Source: Caballeronia calidae
GTDB taxonomy: Bacteria; Pseudomonadota; Gammaproteobacteria; Burkholderiales; Burkholderiaceae
Direction of reading: 5' to 3'
Assembly: GCF_900044055.2 (NCBI RefSeq)
Contig: NZ_FCOX02000004.1
Span: 124,001-188,000 of the forward strand
Length of the DNA: 64,000 nucleotides
Shown here: in pieces, positions 25,534 through 33,709 of the stretch
Position numbering within the stretch: the stretch's first letter is position 1
Layout of the letters: each line of letters begins with the position of its first letter
Notes under the pieces: generated by a model
Told to the model about the DNA's origin: nothing
Seen by the model: only the letters and a program-made list of their open reading frames with translations
Database searches by the model: none
Program-made: the position numbers and the translations under genes

Positions 25534-26427
25534 TCAATAAACCTCGGGAACGTACATCTCATCGGGCACGGGCTGTCGCAGATAATCGGGATTGAACACG
25601 CGATCGGGCAGTTCGACCGGATCATGCTCGACCTCGTGATACGGCATCTGGCTCAGCAGATGATGGATGCAGTTCAGGCGTGCACGCTTCTTGTCGACGG
25701 CGTGCACGACCCACCACGGCGCTTCGGGAATGTGCGTGCGCTGGAGCATCACTTCCTTCGCCGCCGTGTACGCTTCCCAGCGGCGGCGGCTTTCCAGGTC
25801 CATCGGGCTCAGCTTCCACTGTTTGAGCGGATCTTCGATGCGCGCCTGGAAGCGCACTTCCTGTTCGTCATCGGTGATCGAGAACCAGTACTTGACAATC
25901 TGGATGCCGCTTCTCACCAGCATCTTCTCGAACTCGGGAACCGAGCGGAAGAATTCCTCATACTCTTCGTCGGTGCAGAAGTTCATCACGCGCTCGACAC
26001 CCGCGCGGTTGTACCAGCTGCGATCGAACAACACGATTTCGCCGGCCGCCGGCAGGTGCGACACGTAACGCTGGAAATACCATTGCGTGCGCTCGCGATT
26101 GTTCGGCGCGGGCAACGCCGCCACGCGGCACACGCGCGGATTCAGCCGTTGCGTGATGCGTTTGATCGCGCCGCCTTTGCCCGCCGCATCGCGTCCCTCG
26201 AAGATCACGACGAGACGATGCCCCGTATGCACGATCCAGTCCTGCAACTTCACGAGCTCGCCCTGCAGACGGAACAGCTCGCGGAAGTACGTCTTGCGCA
26301 GCGCCCGCTCTTCGTCGGAGAAGGTCGATTCGCCGTCCAGGAAGCGATCGTCGACCTCCATTTCGAACTCTTCGTCGTAGCTGTCGATGATGTCAGCGTG
26401 GAAACGGCGCTGCTTGTCCGTGTTCAT
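25534..26427 (-). CDS. ppk2: Polyphosphate kinase 2
   Basis: The protein has 297 residues from ATG 26427. The P-loop reads FEGRDAAGKGGAIKRITQ, the Walker B region FDRSWYNRAGVERVM, and the lid region contains ARIEDPLKQWKLSPMDLES. This is the single-domain PPK2 family, which uses polyphosphate to phosphorylate nucleoside mono- or diphosphates (for example GDP to GTP) in the cytosol. The N-terminal acidic stretch (about 10-35) is usual. The frame continues upstream to 26583 but without family similarity. It is divergent from the ornithine-cyclodeaminase-like gene across a 255-base gap that shows no gene. Confidence 0.93.
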   Translation of the reverse strand: MNTDKQRRFHADIIDSYDEEFEMEVDDRFLDGESTFSDEERALRKTYFRELFRLQGELVKLQDWIVHTGHRLVVIFEGRDAAGKGGAIKRITQRLNPRVCRVAALPAPNNRERTQWYFQRYVSHLPAAGEIVLFDRSWYNRAGVERVMNFCTDEEYEEFFRSVPEFEKMLVRSGIQIVKYWFSITDDEQEVRFQARIEDPLKQWKLSPMDLESRRRWEAYTAAKEVMLQRTHIPEAPWWVVHAVDKKRARLNCIHHLLSQMPYHEVEHDPVELPDRVFNPDYLRQPVPDEMYVPEVY

Positions 26428-26682
26428 GTAAGGCTCCGTGGCGTTCTTGGGCTGCCGCGTCGTCGTGGACGGCCGCGGCGCGGGACGGCCGATTATGACG
26501 ACATTCGATGGCAGTCGTATGACAGTGGCCGTTTTCGGGAATTGTAGAAAGCGGCGCACGCGCTCACAAATCCGGCGCGGCACTTTCTGACACGACGCCG
26601 CGCGCCGTTAGAATGTTCCGGCACTTCGATGGCATGCCGATGGCACCGCGACCTCATTTCTAATCGACGACGAGCGAACCCG

Positions 26683-27639
26683 ATGACCGCAACGATCCAG
26701 ACTTTCGACGAAGTCCAAACCGCGCGTCTCGTGCCGTATGACCGGCTCGTGGACACGCTCGCGGCGACCATGCTCGACTACGCGGCCGGGCGCATCGTGA
26801 GTCCCGAGCGCATGGTGGTACCGATCGAGGGCGGCGTGATGCTGTCGATGCCCGCGAGCGCCGCCGATCTCGCGATGCACAAGCTCGTGAACGTCTGCGC
26901 CGGCAATGGCGCGCGCGGCCTGCCGACGATTCACGGCCAGGTCACGGCCTACGATGCCGTGACGGGCGTGCCGCAGTTCATGCTCGATGGCCCGACGGTG
27001 ACGGGGCGGCGCACGGCCTCGGTATCGATGCTCGCGATCCGCGCGCTGCATGCGAGCGCGCCGCGGGAGGTGCTCGTCATAGGCACGGGCAAGCAGGCGG
27101 CGTATCACGTCGAGGCGCTCGCCGCCGTTTATCCCGGTGCGCATATCCACGTGCAAGGCTCGCGACCGGAACGCGCGCGCGAATTCTGTTCAGCGCATGC
27201 GTCGGTTTGCAACAACCTGTCCGTGCTGGAACAGTCTGTGATTCCGGATTCCATCGACGTCGTGATCGCCGGGACCACGAGCAAGACGCCCGTCTACACG
27301 ATGCCGGCGCGCGCGGGGCGCCTCGTGATCGGCGTGGGCGCATTCACCGCCGATGCCGCCGAGATCGCCGCCGCGACCGTGCATGCGAGCGCGCTCTATG
27401 TCGACGACCCCGCGGGAGCGCGGCACGAAGCGGGCGATTACATTCTCGCGGGCGTCGACTGGGACGCGGTGCATCCGCTGTCCGAGGCGCTGGCGGCGCC
27501 GTCGACAGCCATCGATGCCGCGCGTCCCGTGATGTTCAAGTCGGTCGGTTGCGCGGCGTGGGATCTCGCGGCGTGCCGCGTCGCGCGCGCGGTTTTGTCG
27601 GACGAAAACAGCGCGTTGCGCCATGTGCAGCAAGGGTAG
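26683..27639 (+). CDS. Ornithine cyclodeaminase/mu-crystallin family; likely delta1-pyrroline-2-carboxylate reductase
   Basis: The protein has 318 residues with an NAD(P)-binding fold at about 125-250 (REVLVIGTGKQAAYHVEALAA, then VVIAGTTSKTPVYT) and the family substrate segment near the N-terminus (SPERMVVPIEGGVMLSMPAS, then MHKLVNVCAGN). Members either deaminate ornithine to proline or reduce cyclic imines such as pyrroline- and piperideine-2-carboxylate. The shortened substrate loop resembles the reductase subgroup (LhpI-like) more than true ornithine cyclodeaminase, but this is judged by eye. It is monocistronic as far as can be seen. Confidence 0.82.
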   Translation: MTATIQTFDEVQTARLVPYDRLVDTLAATMLDYAAGRIVSPERMVVPIEGGVMLSMPASAADLAMHKLVNVCAGNGARGLPTIHGQVTAYDAVTGVPQFMLDGPTVTGRRTASVSMLAIRALHASAPREVLVIGTGKQAAYHVEALAAVYPGAHIHVQGSRPERAREFCSAHASVCNNLSVLEQSVIPDSIDVVIAGTTSKTPVYTMPARAGRLVIGVGAFTADAAEIAAATVHASALYVDDPAGARHEAGDYILAGVDWDAVHPLSEALAAPSTAIDAARPVMFKSVGCAAWDLAACRVARAVLSDENSALRHVQQG

Positions 27640-27750
27640 ACGGCTTGGAACGGGACTTGCTCCTTGCCTGCTTTATGAGTGGCGCTCGGGGCGCCACGGG
27701 ACGAACGGCGCGAAAGTCGCGCCACAGCAATCGAGCCAGCGAACTCATCC

Positions 27751-28074
27751 ATGAAAAGTCGATACGACAGCAAATGGCACCCCTGGATTCCGGCGCGCGA
27801 CGGCGGCCATGAAGGCGCCGGCGGCACCGCGCGCGGGGAACGCCAGACGCCAGCCCATGCGAGCGCCGCGCCGCCCGCGGCCTACTTCATCTCGGTGCTC
27901 GAGCTCGCCACAGGCGAGAAGCTCGGCAACGACGAGCGCACGCGCGCCGTGGCGATGCTCGAATCGCAATTCGGCGCGGGTCGCCCGCGCACGCTGAAGG
28001 AGGCGGTGCGCATCTGCGCGGCAGCGATCGATTCGTCGACACTGCAGCGCATGGCGCGCGGCGCGAAGGCCTGA
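27751..28074 (+). CDS. Hypothetical protein (107 aa)
   Basis: After a polar, Gly/Pro/Ala-rich N-terminal 45 residues (MKSRYDSKWHPWIPARDGG), the C-terminal half looks like a small helical domain: ISVLELATGEKLGNDERTRA and FGAGRPRTLKEAVRICAAAI. It has no signal or membrane segment. I recognise no family. The ribosome site is weak and an earlier in-frame start at 27679 exists. A probable terminator follows at 28094. Confidence 0.5.
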   Translation: MKSRYDSKWHPWIPARDGGHEGAGGTARGERQTPAHASAAPPAAYFISVLELATGEKLGNDERTRAVAMLESQFGAGRPRTLKEAVRICAAAIDSSTLQRMARGAKA

Positions 28075-28093
28075 AGAAGGTCCGGGCGGTTTG

Positions 28094-28114
28094 CGCATCC
28101 GAGGTGCGTTTTTT
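28094..28114 (+). terminator. Probable short terminator after the 107-aa gene
   Basis: A five-pair stem (CGCAT with GTGCG, one wobble) is followed by TTTTTT, about 20 bases beyond the stop. Confidence 0.45.
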
Positions 28115-28181
28115 CACACGCATGTAAAAGGCGCGTGCTCCGCAACAAAGCGCGCGAACGTTCGGACGCGCGCATCGCCCC

Positions 28182-28496
28182 TTATTTGACGGTCTGAATC
28201 ACCTCGAAGCCTTCGAACTCGGGATGGCCGAGATAGAGTTGCCGCGTTTCGCCGCCCGCGTTGCGATGGGCCGCGCGAAACGCGTCCGAGCGCGTCCAGT
28301 CCTCGAAGGCCGCCTTGTTCGCCCAGATCGTATGGCTCGAATACAGGACGTGGTCATCCTTGACCGGTCCTTTGAGCAGATGAAACTCGACGAATCCCGG
28401 CACATCCTTGAGATGCGTGTCACGGCTGGTCCAGAGGCGTTCGAAGTCGGTCTCGGCGCCGGGCACGATCCTGAAGCGGTTCATGGCGATATACAT
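28182..28496 (-). CDS. Antibiotic biosynthesis monooxygenase-fold protein, IsdG/HmoB-like
   Basis: The protein has 104 residues of ferredoxin-like alpha/beta fold: IAMNRFRIVPGAETDFERLW at the start, FVEFHLLKGPVKDDHVLYSS, then TIWANKAAFEDWTRSDAFRAAHRNAG. The Asn near the N-terminus, the Trp in the IWANK/EDW region and the His in AAHR correspond in order to the Asn-Trp-His set of IsdG-type heme-degrading monooxygenases. Heme breakdown for iron is thus a reasonable guess. AAGGAA lies upstream of ATG. It is followed upstream by the DUF1428 gene on the same strand, and the two may be cotranscribed. Confidence 0.78.
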   Translation of the reverse strand: MYIAMNRFRIVPGAETDFERLWTSRDTHLKDVPGFVEFHLLKGPVKDDHVLYSSHTIWANKAAFEDWTRSDAFRAAHRNAGGETRQLYLGHPEFEGFEVIQTVK

Positions 28497-28540
28497 GTCG
28501 ATGCGTTTCCTTCGCGGTAAGCGGTCGTCAATAGAAAAAA

Positions 28541-28912
28541 TCAGCTGCGTTCGAGTTCGACTATCGTCTTGAAGCCGCCGAAGAACATGCGCTGCGCGTC
28601 GAACGGCGGCGCGGCGGATTCCATCATCGTCTTCAGGCGCGGGTCTTCCATCACCTTGGCGTTGACGCTGTCGCGCTGCTCGCGCGACTCGTAGACGATA
28701 TACGAGAACGCCACCGTTTCCCCTTCCTTCAGTTGCACGCTCTGCGGAAAGGACGTGACCTTGCCGGGCTTCACATCGTCGGCAATGGTCTCCACGAATT
28801 GCAGCGCGCCATGTTCCAGCCAGATCTTGCCGGCTGCTTCGGCCATGGTGCGGTAGGCGTCGATCTTGTCGATCGGCACCGGCACGACGAATCCATCCAC
28901 GTAGTGCGCCAT
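28541..28912 (-). CDS. DUF1428 protein (YbaA-like)
   Basis: The 123 residues begin AHYVDGFVVPVPIDKIDAYR, the DUF1428 hallmark, and also contain WLEHGALQFVETIADDVKPG and FGGFKTIVEL. This is a small dimeric alpha/beta-barrel fold of the same superfamily as the ABM protein downstream. Its biochemical function is unknown. AGGAG lies four bases before ATG. The two genes are 44 bases apart on the same strand and probably form an operon of two related folds. Confidence 0.88.
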   Translation of the reverse strand: MAHYVDGFVVPVPIDKIDAYRTMAEAAGKIWLEHGALQFVETIADDVKPGKVTSFPQSVQLKEGETVAFSYIVYESREQRDSVNAKVMEDPRLKTMMESAAPPFDAQRMFFGGFKTIVELERS

Positions 28913-28988
28913 ATGAGTCTCCTGATTCGGTTAGAGAGGTCCGCGCATGCGATGCGCTTTCCTTTGAGCCATTCGCCGGGAGCGAAGT

Positions 28989-29558
28989 TCAGGCGCTCGC
29001 GTGCGGCAGTTCGGCCGTCCATGCATCGGCGGGCGAGGCGCGCCTGAGCACCGTCGCCGACAGCGGCGCGATGTCCATCGTGTAGACGGACGCGAGCGGC
29101 ATGCCGAGCGCATGCGCGAGCGCCGCTTTCACGACGATCGCATGCGTGACGACGATGCAGCGCTCGCGCGCATTCAGGTGATCGCTGAATGCGAGAGCGT
29201 CCGCGACGCGCGCCGCCAGCATGGCGACGCTCTCGCCGCCGTGCGGGCGCGCTTGCGGATCGGCGAGCCATGCGGCGACATGGCCGGGCTCGCGCGTGCC
29301 GGTGTCGCGTATCGATAAGCCGCGCCAGCGGCCGTAGTCGATGTCGTCGAACGCGGGCACGATCTCGAATGCGTCCGCGATCCATGCCGCCGTTTCGCGT
29401 GCCACGCGCGCGGGACTGGCGATCACGCGCGTATTGCGGCGCGCACGCAGCGGCGCGAGCACGGCGCGGGCATCGCGTTCGGCGGACTCATCGCCGCTGG
29501 GAAAGAAGCCGGCTTTCATCGCGCGCGTGGCGGCGTGGCACAACAGGATGAGTTCCAA
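28989..29558 (-). CDS. Histidine phosphatase family protein with altered RHG motif
   Basis: From a TTG start at 29558 the 189-residue product has the family layout. The phosphohistidine loop, usually L-x-R-H-G, reads LLCHAATRAMK (Cys for Arg, Ala for Gly), followed by RVIASPARVARETA, a GRWRG block and the second catalytic His in CIVVTHAIVVKAAL. Using ATG 29519 would delete the His loop, so TTG is preferred despite no clear ribosome site. It is divergent from a cobalamin-riboswitch-controlled cobalt transporter. The cobalamin-linked member of this family is alpha-ribazole phosphatase (CobC), so such a role is possible but unproven. Confidence 0.72.
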   Translation of the reverse strand: MELILLCHAATRAMKAGFFPSGDESAERDARAVLAPLRARRNTRVIASPARVARETAAWIADAFEIVPAFDDIDYGRWRGLSIRDTGTREPGHVAAWLADPQARPHGGESVAMLAARVADALAFSDHLNARERCIVVTHAIVVKAALAHALGMPLASVYTMDIAPLSATVLRRASPADAWTAELPHASA

Positions 29559-29611
29559 GGGAGCGTGACGGGCAATCGGAATCGTTTTACTTTGCCGTCA
29601 ATCATCATAGA

Positions 29612-29728
29612 ATGGCAAGCTTGCAGTGCGAGGAAGCCGGTGCAAATCCGGCACGGTCGCGCCACTGTATGCGGTTCGTGAGCTTAAAGGCGCTCTGCCG
29701 CGAGTCAGACCCCGCTGCATGCTCTTCA
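29612..29728 (+). ncRNA. Cobalamin riboswitch upstream of cbtBA
   Basis: The B12-box core reads GAAGCCGGTGCAAATCCGGC, then ACGGTCGCGCCACTGTA, and the 3' element GCGAGTCAGACCC lies at 29700-29712. This is the conserved cobalamin aptamer. It ends about 35 bases before the cbtB start, so high B12 would lower expression of cobalt uptake, probably at translation initiation (GGAG at 29752). The outer limits are approximate. Confidence 0.93.
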
Positions 29729-29762
29729 TCAATCGGGACGCGCTTTTCCCTGGAGAACCACC

Positions 29763-29996
29763 ATGAATGTTTCCAACGCGCCGGTCTTTTCCGCACCGGT
29801 TTCCCCCTCGCTCGACGCGCCCATCCCCATTCCGGTGCGCGAAGTGCTGCCGTGGGCCGTCTTCATCGGCCTCCTTCTGCTGATCGCCATTTATTTCGTG
29901 GGCGCGGAGCAGGGCGCGACGTCGATCTTTTCCGGCACGTACGTTCACGAGTTCGTCCACGACGGCCGGCATCTGCTCGGCTTTCCGTGCCACTGA
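29763..29996 (+). CDS. cbtB: Cobalt transporter small subunit CbtB
   Basis: The protein has 77 residues with one membrane helix (LPWAVFIGLLLLIAIYFVG) and the conserved C-terminal histidine motif VHEFVHDGRHLLGFPCH, which is thought to bind cobalt. CbtB acts with CbtA in a B12-regulated cobalt uptake system. A cobalamin riboswitch precedes it, GGAG lies seven bases before ATG, and cbtA starts nine bases after its stop. Confidence 0.95.
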   Translation: MNVSNAPVFSAPVSPSLDAPIPIPVREVLPWAVFIGLLLLIAIYFVGAEQGATSIFSGTYVHEFVHDGRHLLGFPCH

Positions 29997-30005
29997 GGGC
30001 GCGTC

Positions 30006-30791
30006 ATGATTCGCACGTTGCTGATACGCGGCATGATCGCGGGACTGGTCGCGGGCCTGATCGGCTTCGGCTTCGCGCGCGTCTTCGGCGAGCCGACGGT
30101 GGCGCGGGCCATCGCGTTCGAGGAACAGCATGAGCATGCGGCCGCGCCGCATGAGCACGAACATGGCGATGCCTCGACAAGCGCCGCGCATTCGCACGAT
30201 CACGGCGACGAAGCGCTCGTCTCCCGCGATACGCAAGCGGGTCTCGGCCTGCTGACGGGCGTCGCGGTGTTCGGCACCGCACTGGGCGGTCTCTTCTCGC
30301 TCGTGTTCGCGTTCGCGTATGGCAGGCTCGGCGCGTTGCATGCGCGCGGCACGTCGGCGTTGCTGGCGTTGTTCGGCTTCGTGAGCGTGGCCATCGTGCC
30401 GTTTCTCAAGTACCCGCCGAATCCGCCGGCGGTCGGCGGTGCCGAGACCATCGGGCCGCGCACGGCGCTGTTCTTCGGCATGGTGGCGATTTCGCTCGTG
30501 GCCGCGGTGTTCGCCGTGCGGCTGCAGCGGCGCATGGCGGCGCGTCACGGCGGCTGGAACGCGACGCTGATCGCCGCGGCCGCGTACATCGTCGCGATCG
30601 TGGTTGCGCAGGTCGCGTTGCCGCGCATCGACGAAGTGCCCGCCGATTTCTCGGCTTCGCTACTGTGGAATTTCCGTGTGGCCGCGATCGGCATGCAGGC
30701 GTTGATCTGGGCGACGCTCGGCCTCGTGTTCGGCGCACTCGCGGCGCGTGAACTCGAAAAGCCGCCGGTCAGAAGAATGGCCGCGGCCTGA
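30006..30791 (+). CDS. cbtA: Cobalt transporter subunit CbtA
   Basis: This 261-residue inner-membrane protein has about five helices. Between helix 1 (LLIRGMIAGLVAGLIGFGF) and helix 2 lies a loop with many His residues (HEHAAAPHEHEHGD, then HSHDHGD), well suited to bind cobalt. FLKYPPNPPAVGG and the final helices are typical of CbtA. It is cotranscribed with cbtB under the cobalamin riboswitch and supplies cobalt for the CobN chelatase encoded nearby. A terminator follows. Confidence 0.95.
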   Translation: MIRTLLIRGMIAGLVAGLIGFGFARVFGEPTVARAIAFEEQHEHAAAPHEHEHGDASTSAAHSHDHGDEALVSRDTQAGLGLLTGVAVFGTALGGLFSLVFAFAYGRLGALHARGTSALLALFGFVSVAIVPFLKYPPNPPAVGGAETIGPRTALFFGMVAISLVAAVFAVRLQRRMAARHGGWNATLIAAAAYIVAIVVAQVALPRIDEVPADFSASLLWNFRVAAIGMQALIWATLGLVFGALAARELEKPPVRRMAAA

Positions 30792-30815
30792 GCGATTCAT
30801 CACGCTGAGAATACG

Positions 30816-30845
30816 GCCCGCGTTCCGTCAGGAGCGCGGGCTTTT
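30816..30845. terminator. Terminator after cbtA
   Basis: GCCCGCG (30816-30822) pairs with CGCGGGC (30835-30841), followed by TTTT. It abuts the stop of the convergent DUF1289 gene, so it may serve both directions. Confidence 0.65.
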
Positions 30846-31087
30846 CACTTGGTCTTCGCCGCACGGCGCGCGAGCAATTCGTCCAACAAAACGCGCTTCG
30901 CGTCATCGTCCATCGATCTGAACGTCTTGATCTCTTCGCGGCTTCTGAAGCAGCCGAGGCACAGGCCGGTGTCGGCATCGAGCTTGCAGACGTCGGTGCA
31001 GGGCGAGCCGACCGGCGCCTGCGTCTTTGCGCGCTCGATGGTGAAGGCGAGATCGAGCGGCGTGCGAATGTCTTGTGTGGTCGTCAT
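30845..31087 (-). CDS. DUF1289 small cysteine protein
   Basis: The protein has 80 residues. The core GSPCTDVCKLDADTGLCLGC carries four Cys in the C-x3-C ... C-x2-C arrangement of DUF1289, then FRSREEIKTFRSMDD. The family is presumed to bind a metal or iron-sulfur centre. Its function is unknown. ATG 31087 overlaps the TGA of cobB (ATGA), so it is translationally coupled to it as the last gene of cobO-cobB-DUF1289. Whether it takes part in cobalamin synthesis is unknown. Confidence 0.88.
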   Translation of the reverse strand: MTTTQDIRTPLDLAFTIERAKTQAPVGSPCTDVCKLDADTGLCLGCFRSREEIKTFRSMDDDAKRVLLDELLARRAAKTK

Positions 31088-32382
31088 AGTTGTTCGCCGC
31101 GAAAGAGCGCGGCGGCGGCAGCGGGATTCGATGGCCAGTATGCGTGCATATAGGTGGCCGTCACCGGGCCATGCCGATAGAGCGCTTCGCCTGCTGTGCC
31201 CGTTGTCGCATGTGTCGCTTGAAGGACAGGCTGCATCGGCGTTTGCAGGGTCGAGTAATGGAACGTGTGGCCGGTCATCGCACCATGCATCGTATCGATG
31301 CGCTGCATTGCGAGGCGCGAGAGCTTGCGTTGCATCGCGGCATCGCCGGGGAGCATGCCGAGCATCGCGTGCTTCGTTCCTTCGATGTCGGTCAGCGAAT
31401 CGAGCAGATAGAGCATGCCGCCGCATTCCGCGACGACTGGCTTCGCACGCGCGACATGCTCATCGATCGAAGCGCGCGTGTGCGCGTTCGCGGCGAGCGC
31501 CGCCGCATGCAGTTCGGGATAGCCGCCGGGAAGATAGAGCGCATCGGCATCGGGGGGCGCGGGCTCGTCGGCGAGCGGCGAGAAGCTGCTGATGCGCGCG
31601 CCCATCGCGACGAGCAGATCGATGTTCGCCGGATAGATGAACGAGAACGCGGCATCGCGCGCAATCGCGATGTGCATGCCGTCGAGAAGACGCGGCGGCG
31701 CGGGCAGCACCGCATCGTCGAAATGAACCGGTGGCGGAAGATCGGCCAGCGATGTTTGCGCGATCGCATCGGCGGCGCGGTCGAGCCGCGCGTCGAGGCC
31801 CGCGATTTCTTCCGGCTGCGTGAGGCCGAGGTGTCGCTCGGGCAGCGCGATATCGTCGGCGTTCGACAGATGGCCGCAATAGCGCAGGCCCTCGGGAATG
31901 GTCTCCGACAACATTTGCGCATGACGCGGCGATGCGACGCGATTCGCGAGCACGCCATGAAACGGCACGTCCGCGCGATAACGCGCGAGCCCGAAGGCGA
32001 TGGCGCCGAAGGTCTGCGCCATGCCGTGCGCGCCGATGACCGCGAGCACGGGCACGTTGAACGCGGCGGCGAGATCGGCGCTGCTGGGCGTGCCGTCGAA
32101 AAGGCCCATCACGCCTTCGATGAGGATGAGATCGGCTTCGCGCGCCGCTTGCGCGAGCAGTGCGCGGCACGCATCGAGCCCGACCATCGACAGATGCAGC
32201 GAGTAGACGGGCGCGCCGCATGCGCGCTCGAGAATCATCGGATCGAGAAAATCCGGGCCGGTCTTGAAGACGCGCACGTTCAGGCCGCGGCGCGCGTGAT
32301 GCCGCGCGAGCGCGGCCGTCACCGTGGTCTTGCCTTGATGCGACGCGCTCGCGCCGATGAAGAGAGCGGGGCAGTCCGGCAT
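31084..32382 (-). CDS. cobB: Cobyrinate/hydrogenobyrinate a,c-diamide synthase
   Basis: The protein has 432 residues. The N-terminal dethiobiotin-synthetase-like ATPase (GASASHQGKTTVTAALAR, then VFKTGPDFLDPMI, LILIEGVMGLFDG) is followed by a glutamine amidotransferase domain with the triad Cys in VVAECGGMLYLLDS and the final His region. It amidates the a and c side chains of hydrogenobyrinate using glutamine and ATP. It begins five bases after cobO on the minus strand and overlaps the DUF1289 start. In the aerobic route its product goes to the CobN chelatase encoded 3 kb away. Confidence 0.95.
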   Translation of the reverse strand: MPDCPALFIGASASHQGKTTVTAALARHHARRGLNVRVFKTGPDFLDPMILERACGAPVYSLHLSMVGLDACRALLAQAAREADLILIEGVMGLFDGTPSSADLAAAFNVPVLAVIGAHGMAQTFGAIAFGLARYRADVPFHGVLANRVASPRHAQMLSETIPEGLRYCGHLSNADDIALPERHLGLTQPEEIAGLDARLDRAADAIAQTSLADLPPPVHFDDAVLPAPPRLLDGMHIAIARDAAFSFIYPANIDLLVAMGARISSFSPLADEPAPPDADALYLPGGYPELHAAALAANAHTRASIDEHVARAKPVVAECGGMLYLLDSLTDIEGTKHAMLGMLPGDAAMQRKLSRLAMQRIDTMHGAMTGHTFHYSTLQTPMQPVLQATHATTGTAGEALYRHGPVTATYMHAYWPSNPAAAAALFRGEQL

Positions 32383-32387
32383 CGCGT

Positions 32388-32990
32388 TCAGAACTCGACG
32401 CCGCGTTGCGCCTTCACGCCCTGCTCGCGATACGGATGCTTCACGAGGCGCATTTCCGTGACGAGATCGGCGAGCTCGACGAGCGCATCGGGCGCATGAC
32501 GGCCGGTGACGACGACATGCAGCATCGCGGGCCGCGCCTTCAGTACGTCGAGCACTTCGTCGAGCGGCAGATAGTCGTACTTGAGCACGGTGTTGAGCTC
32601 ATCGAGCACGACCATCTGATACTCGCCGCTTTCGATCATGCGCCGCGCCTCGTTCCAGCCGCGGCGCGCGGTGGCCATGTCGGCTTCGCGGTTCTGCGTG
32701 TTCCAGGTGTAGCCGTCGCCCATCGTGACGAAATCGCAATTGGCGATGGTGCCGAGAAAATCGCGCTCGGACGTATGCAGCGCGCCCTTGATGAACTGCA
32801 CGACGCCGAGCTTCATGCCGTGACCGAGCACGCGCACGGCCATGCCGAAGGCGGCCGTGGTCTTGCCTTTGCCGTTGCCGGTATTCACGATCAGCAGGCC
32901 TTTCTCGTGATCGGCCGCGGCCTGCTTCTTCTCGTGACCTTCCTTGCGGCGCTGGGTCATGCGCAGATGCGATTCGGTATCGGTTTTCAC
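32388..32990 (-). CDS. cobO: Cob(I)yrinate a,c-diamide adenosyltransferase (CobO/BtuR type)
   Basis: From GTG 32990 (GGAG five bases upstream) the product has 200 residues, the usual CobO length. The P-loop NTGNGKGKTTAAFGMAVR and the VVLDELNTVLKYDYLP and VVVTGRHAPDALVELADLVTE (part shown) blocks identify the CobA/CobO/BtuR family. It transfers the adenosyl group of ATP to Co(I) of cobyrinate diamide. First gene of cobO-cobB-DUF1289 on the minus strand. The upstream extension of the open frame to 33128 is not family-like. Confidence 0.95.
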   Translation of the reverse strand: MKTDTESHLRMTQRRKEGHEKKQAAADHEKGLLIVNTGNGKGKTTAAFGMAVRVLGHGMKLGVVQFIKGALHTSERDFLGTIANCDFVTMGDGYTWNTQNREADMATARRGWNEARRMIESGEYQMVVLDELNTVLKYDYLPLDEVLDVLKARPAMLHVVVTGRHAPDALVELADLVTEMRLVKHPYREQGVKAQRGVEF

Positions 32991-33147
32991 ATGATCTCCG
33001 GGTTCGAAGGGAATCGATGCGTGTGGGCGCATTTGAAGGACGGCCGTATCGTACCTCAGTGGCGGCTTCGATATGCCTCGTTCGCGGGTTAATTCTGCGC
33101 TAAGAGACGGTGTGCATGATGCAGTCACCGACTTGAGGAGCAGAGAA

Positions 33148-33363
33148 ATGAACGTGGTCTATTTATGGCTGGAGCTCGTGGCGCTTGCGGTGCTCGCCTG
33201 GCTTTGTCGTGACAAGATCAAGCCTGTAATCGGCGGGTTACTCGATAGAAAGGCATGCGCGCACGGCGCGGTCAAACCGCGATCGATGCTTCGCTCGCAT
33301 CGCCCTCACGCGCCATTGCCACCGCGACGGTTACGCCGCAATCGATCGTCTTTGGCACGATGA
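33148..33363 (+). CDS. Possible small membrane protein overlapping cobE antisense
   Basis: ATG 33148 follows a strong GAGGAG site by seven bases. The first 25 residues form a membrane helix (VVYLWLELVALAVLAWLC) followed by a basic segment. The last third overlaps the cobE gene on the opposite strand and is Arg/Pro-rich, as antisense GC-rich sequence often is. The N-terminal part looks genuine; the tail may be incidental. It has no known family. It lies between the cobO operon and cobE. Confidence 0.42.
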   Translation: MNVVYLWLELVALAVLAWLCRDKIKPVIGGLLDRKACAHGAVKPRSMLRSHRPHAPLPPRRLRRNRSSLAR

Positions 33364-33709
33364 GTGTCTGCGCATTCCCCGCAAGCAGCGCGCAAGGCTC
33401 GCATACGCCATCGACGTTCATATGCTTCGCCGCATGATGCGACACCGCGATGCCGCGCGCTCGCGCAATTTCATCGGCGCTAAAAAAACGCAAAGTCAGG
33501 CGATGACCCGCGCAGAACGCGAGCAATCCGGCTTCGTCCCGCTTTGCGTCGATGCTCGCGACGATCGCGATATCGGCGAACGAATGCGAGCCGAGTGCTT
33601 GCCGCACGGCGTGTTCGATCGCATCGGCGCTCGTGCCGCGCCTGCAGCCGATACCGACCGCGAGCCGCGTGGCAGAGGCCGCATTCATGCGAACGATGAC
33701 GGGTTTCAT
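33272..33709 (-). CDS. cobE: CobE / CbiG C-terminal-like protein
   Basis: The protein has 145 residues and begins near the signature LAVGIGCRRGTSADAIEHAV, continuing ADIAIVASIDAKRDEAGLLA and FFSADEIARARG. This is the CobE/CbiG C-terminal domain, needed in the aerobic cobalamin pathway, probably for handling an early precorrin intermediate or its acetyl fragment. ATG 33709 is used; the ribosome site is weak. It stands alone on the minus strand, divergent from the riboswitch-controlled cobW-cobN operon. The N-terminal CbiG domain is separately present, fused to CobJ. Confidence 0.85.
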   Translation of the reverse strand: MKPVIVRMNAASATRLAVGIGCRRGTSADAIEHAVRQALGSHSFADIAIVASIDAKRDEAGLLAFCAGHRLTLRFFSADEIARARGIAVSHHAAKHMNVDGVCEPCALLAGNAQTLIVPKTIDCGVTVAVAMAREGDASEASIAV

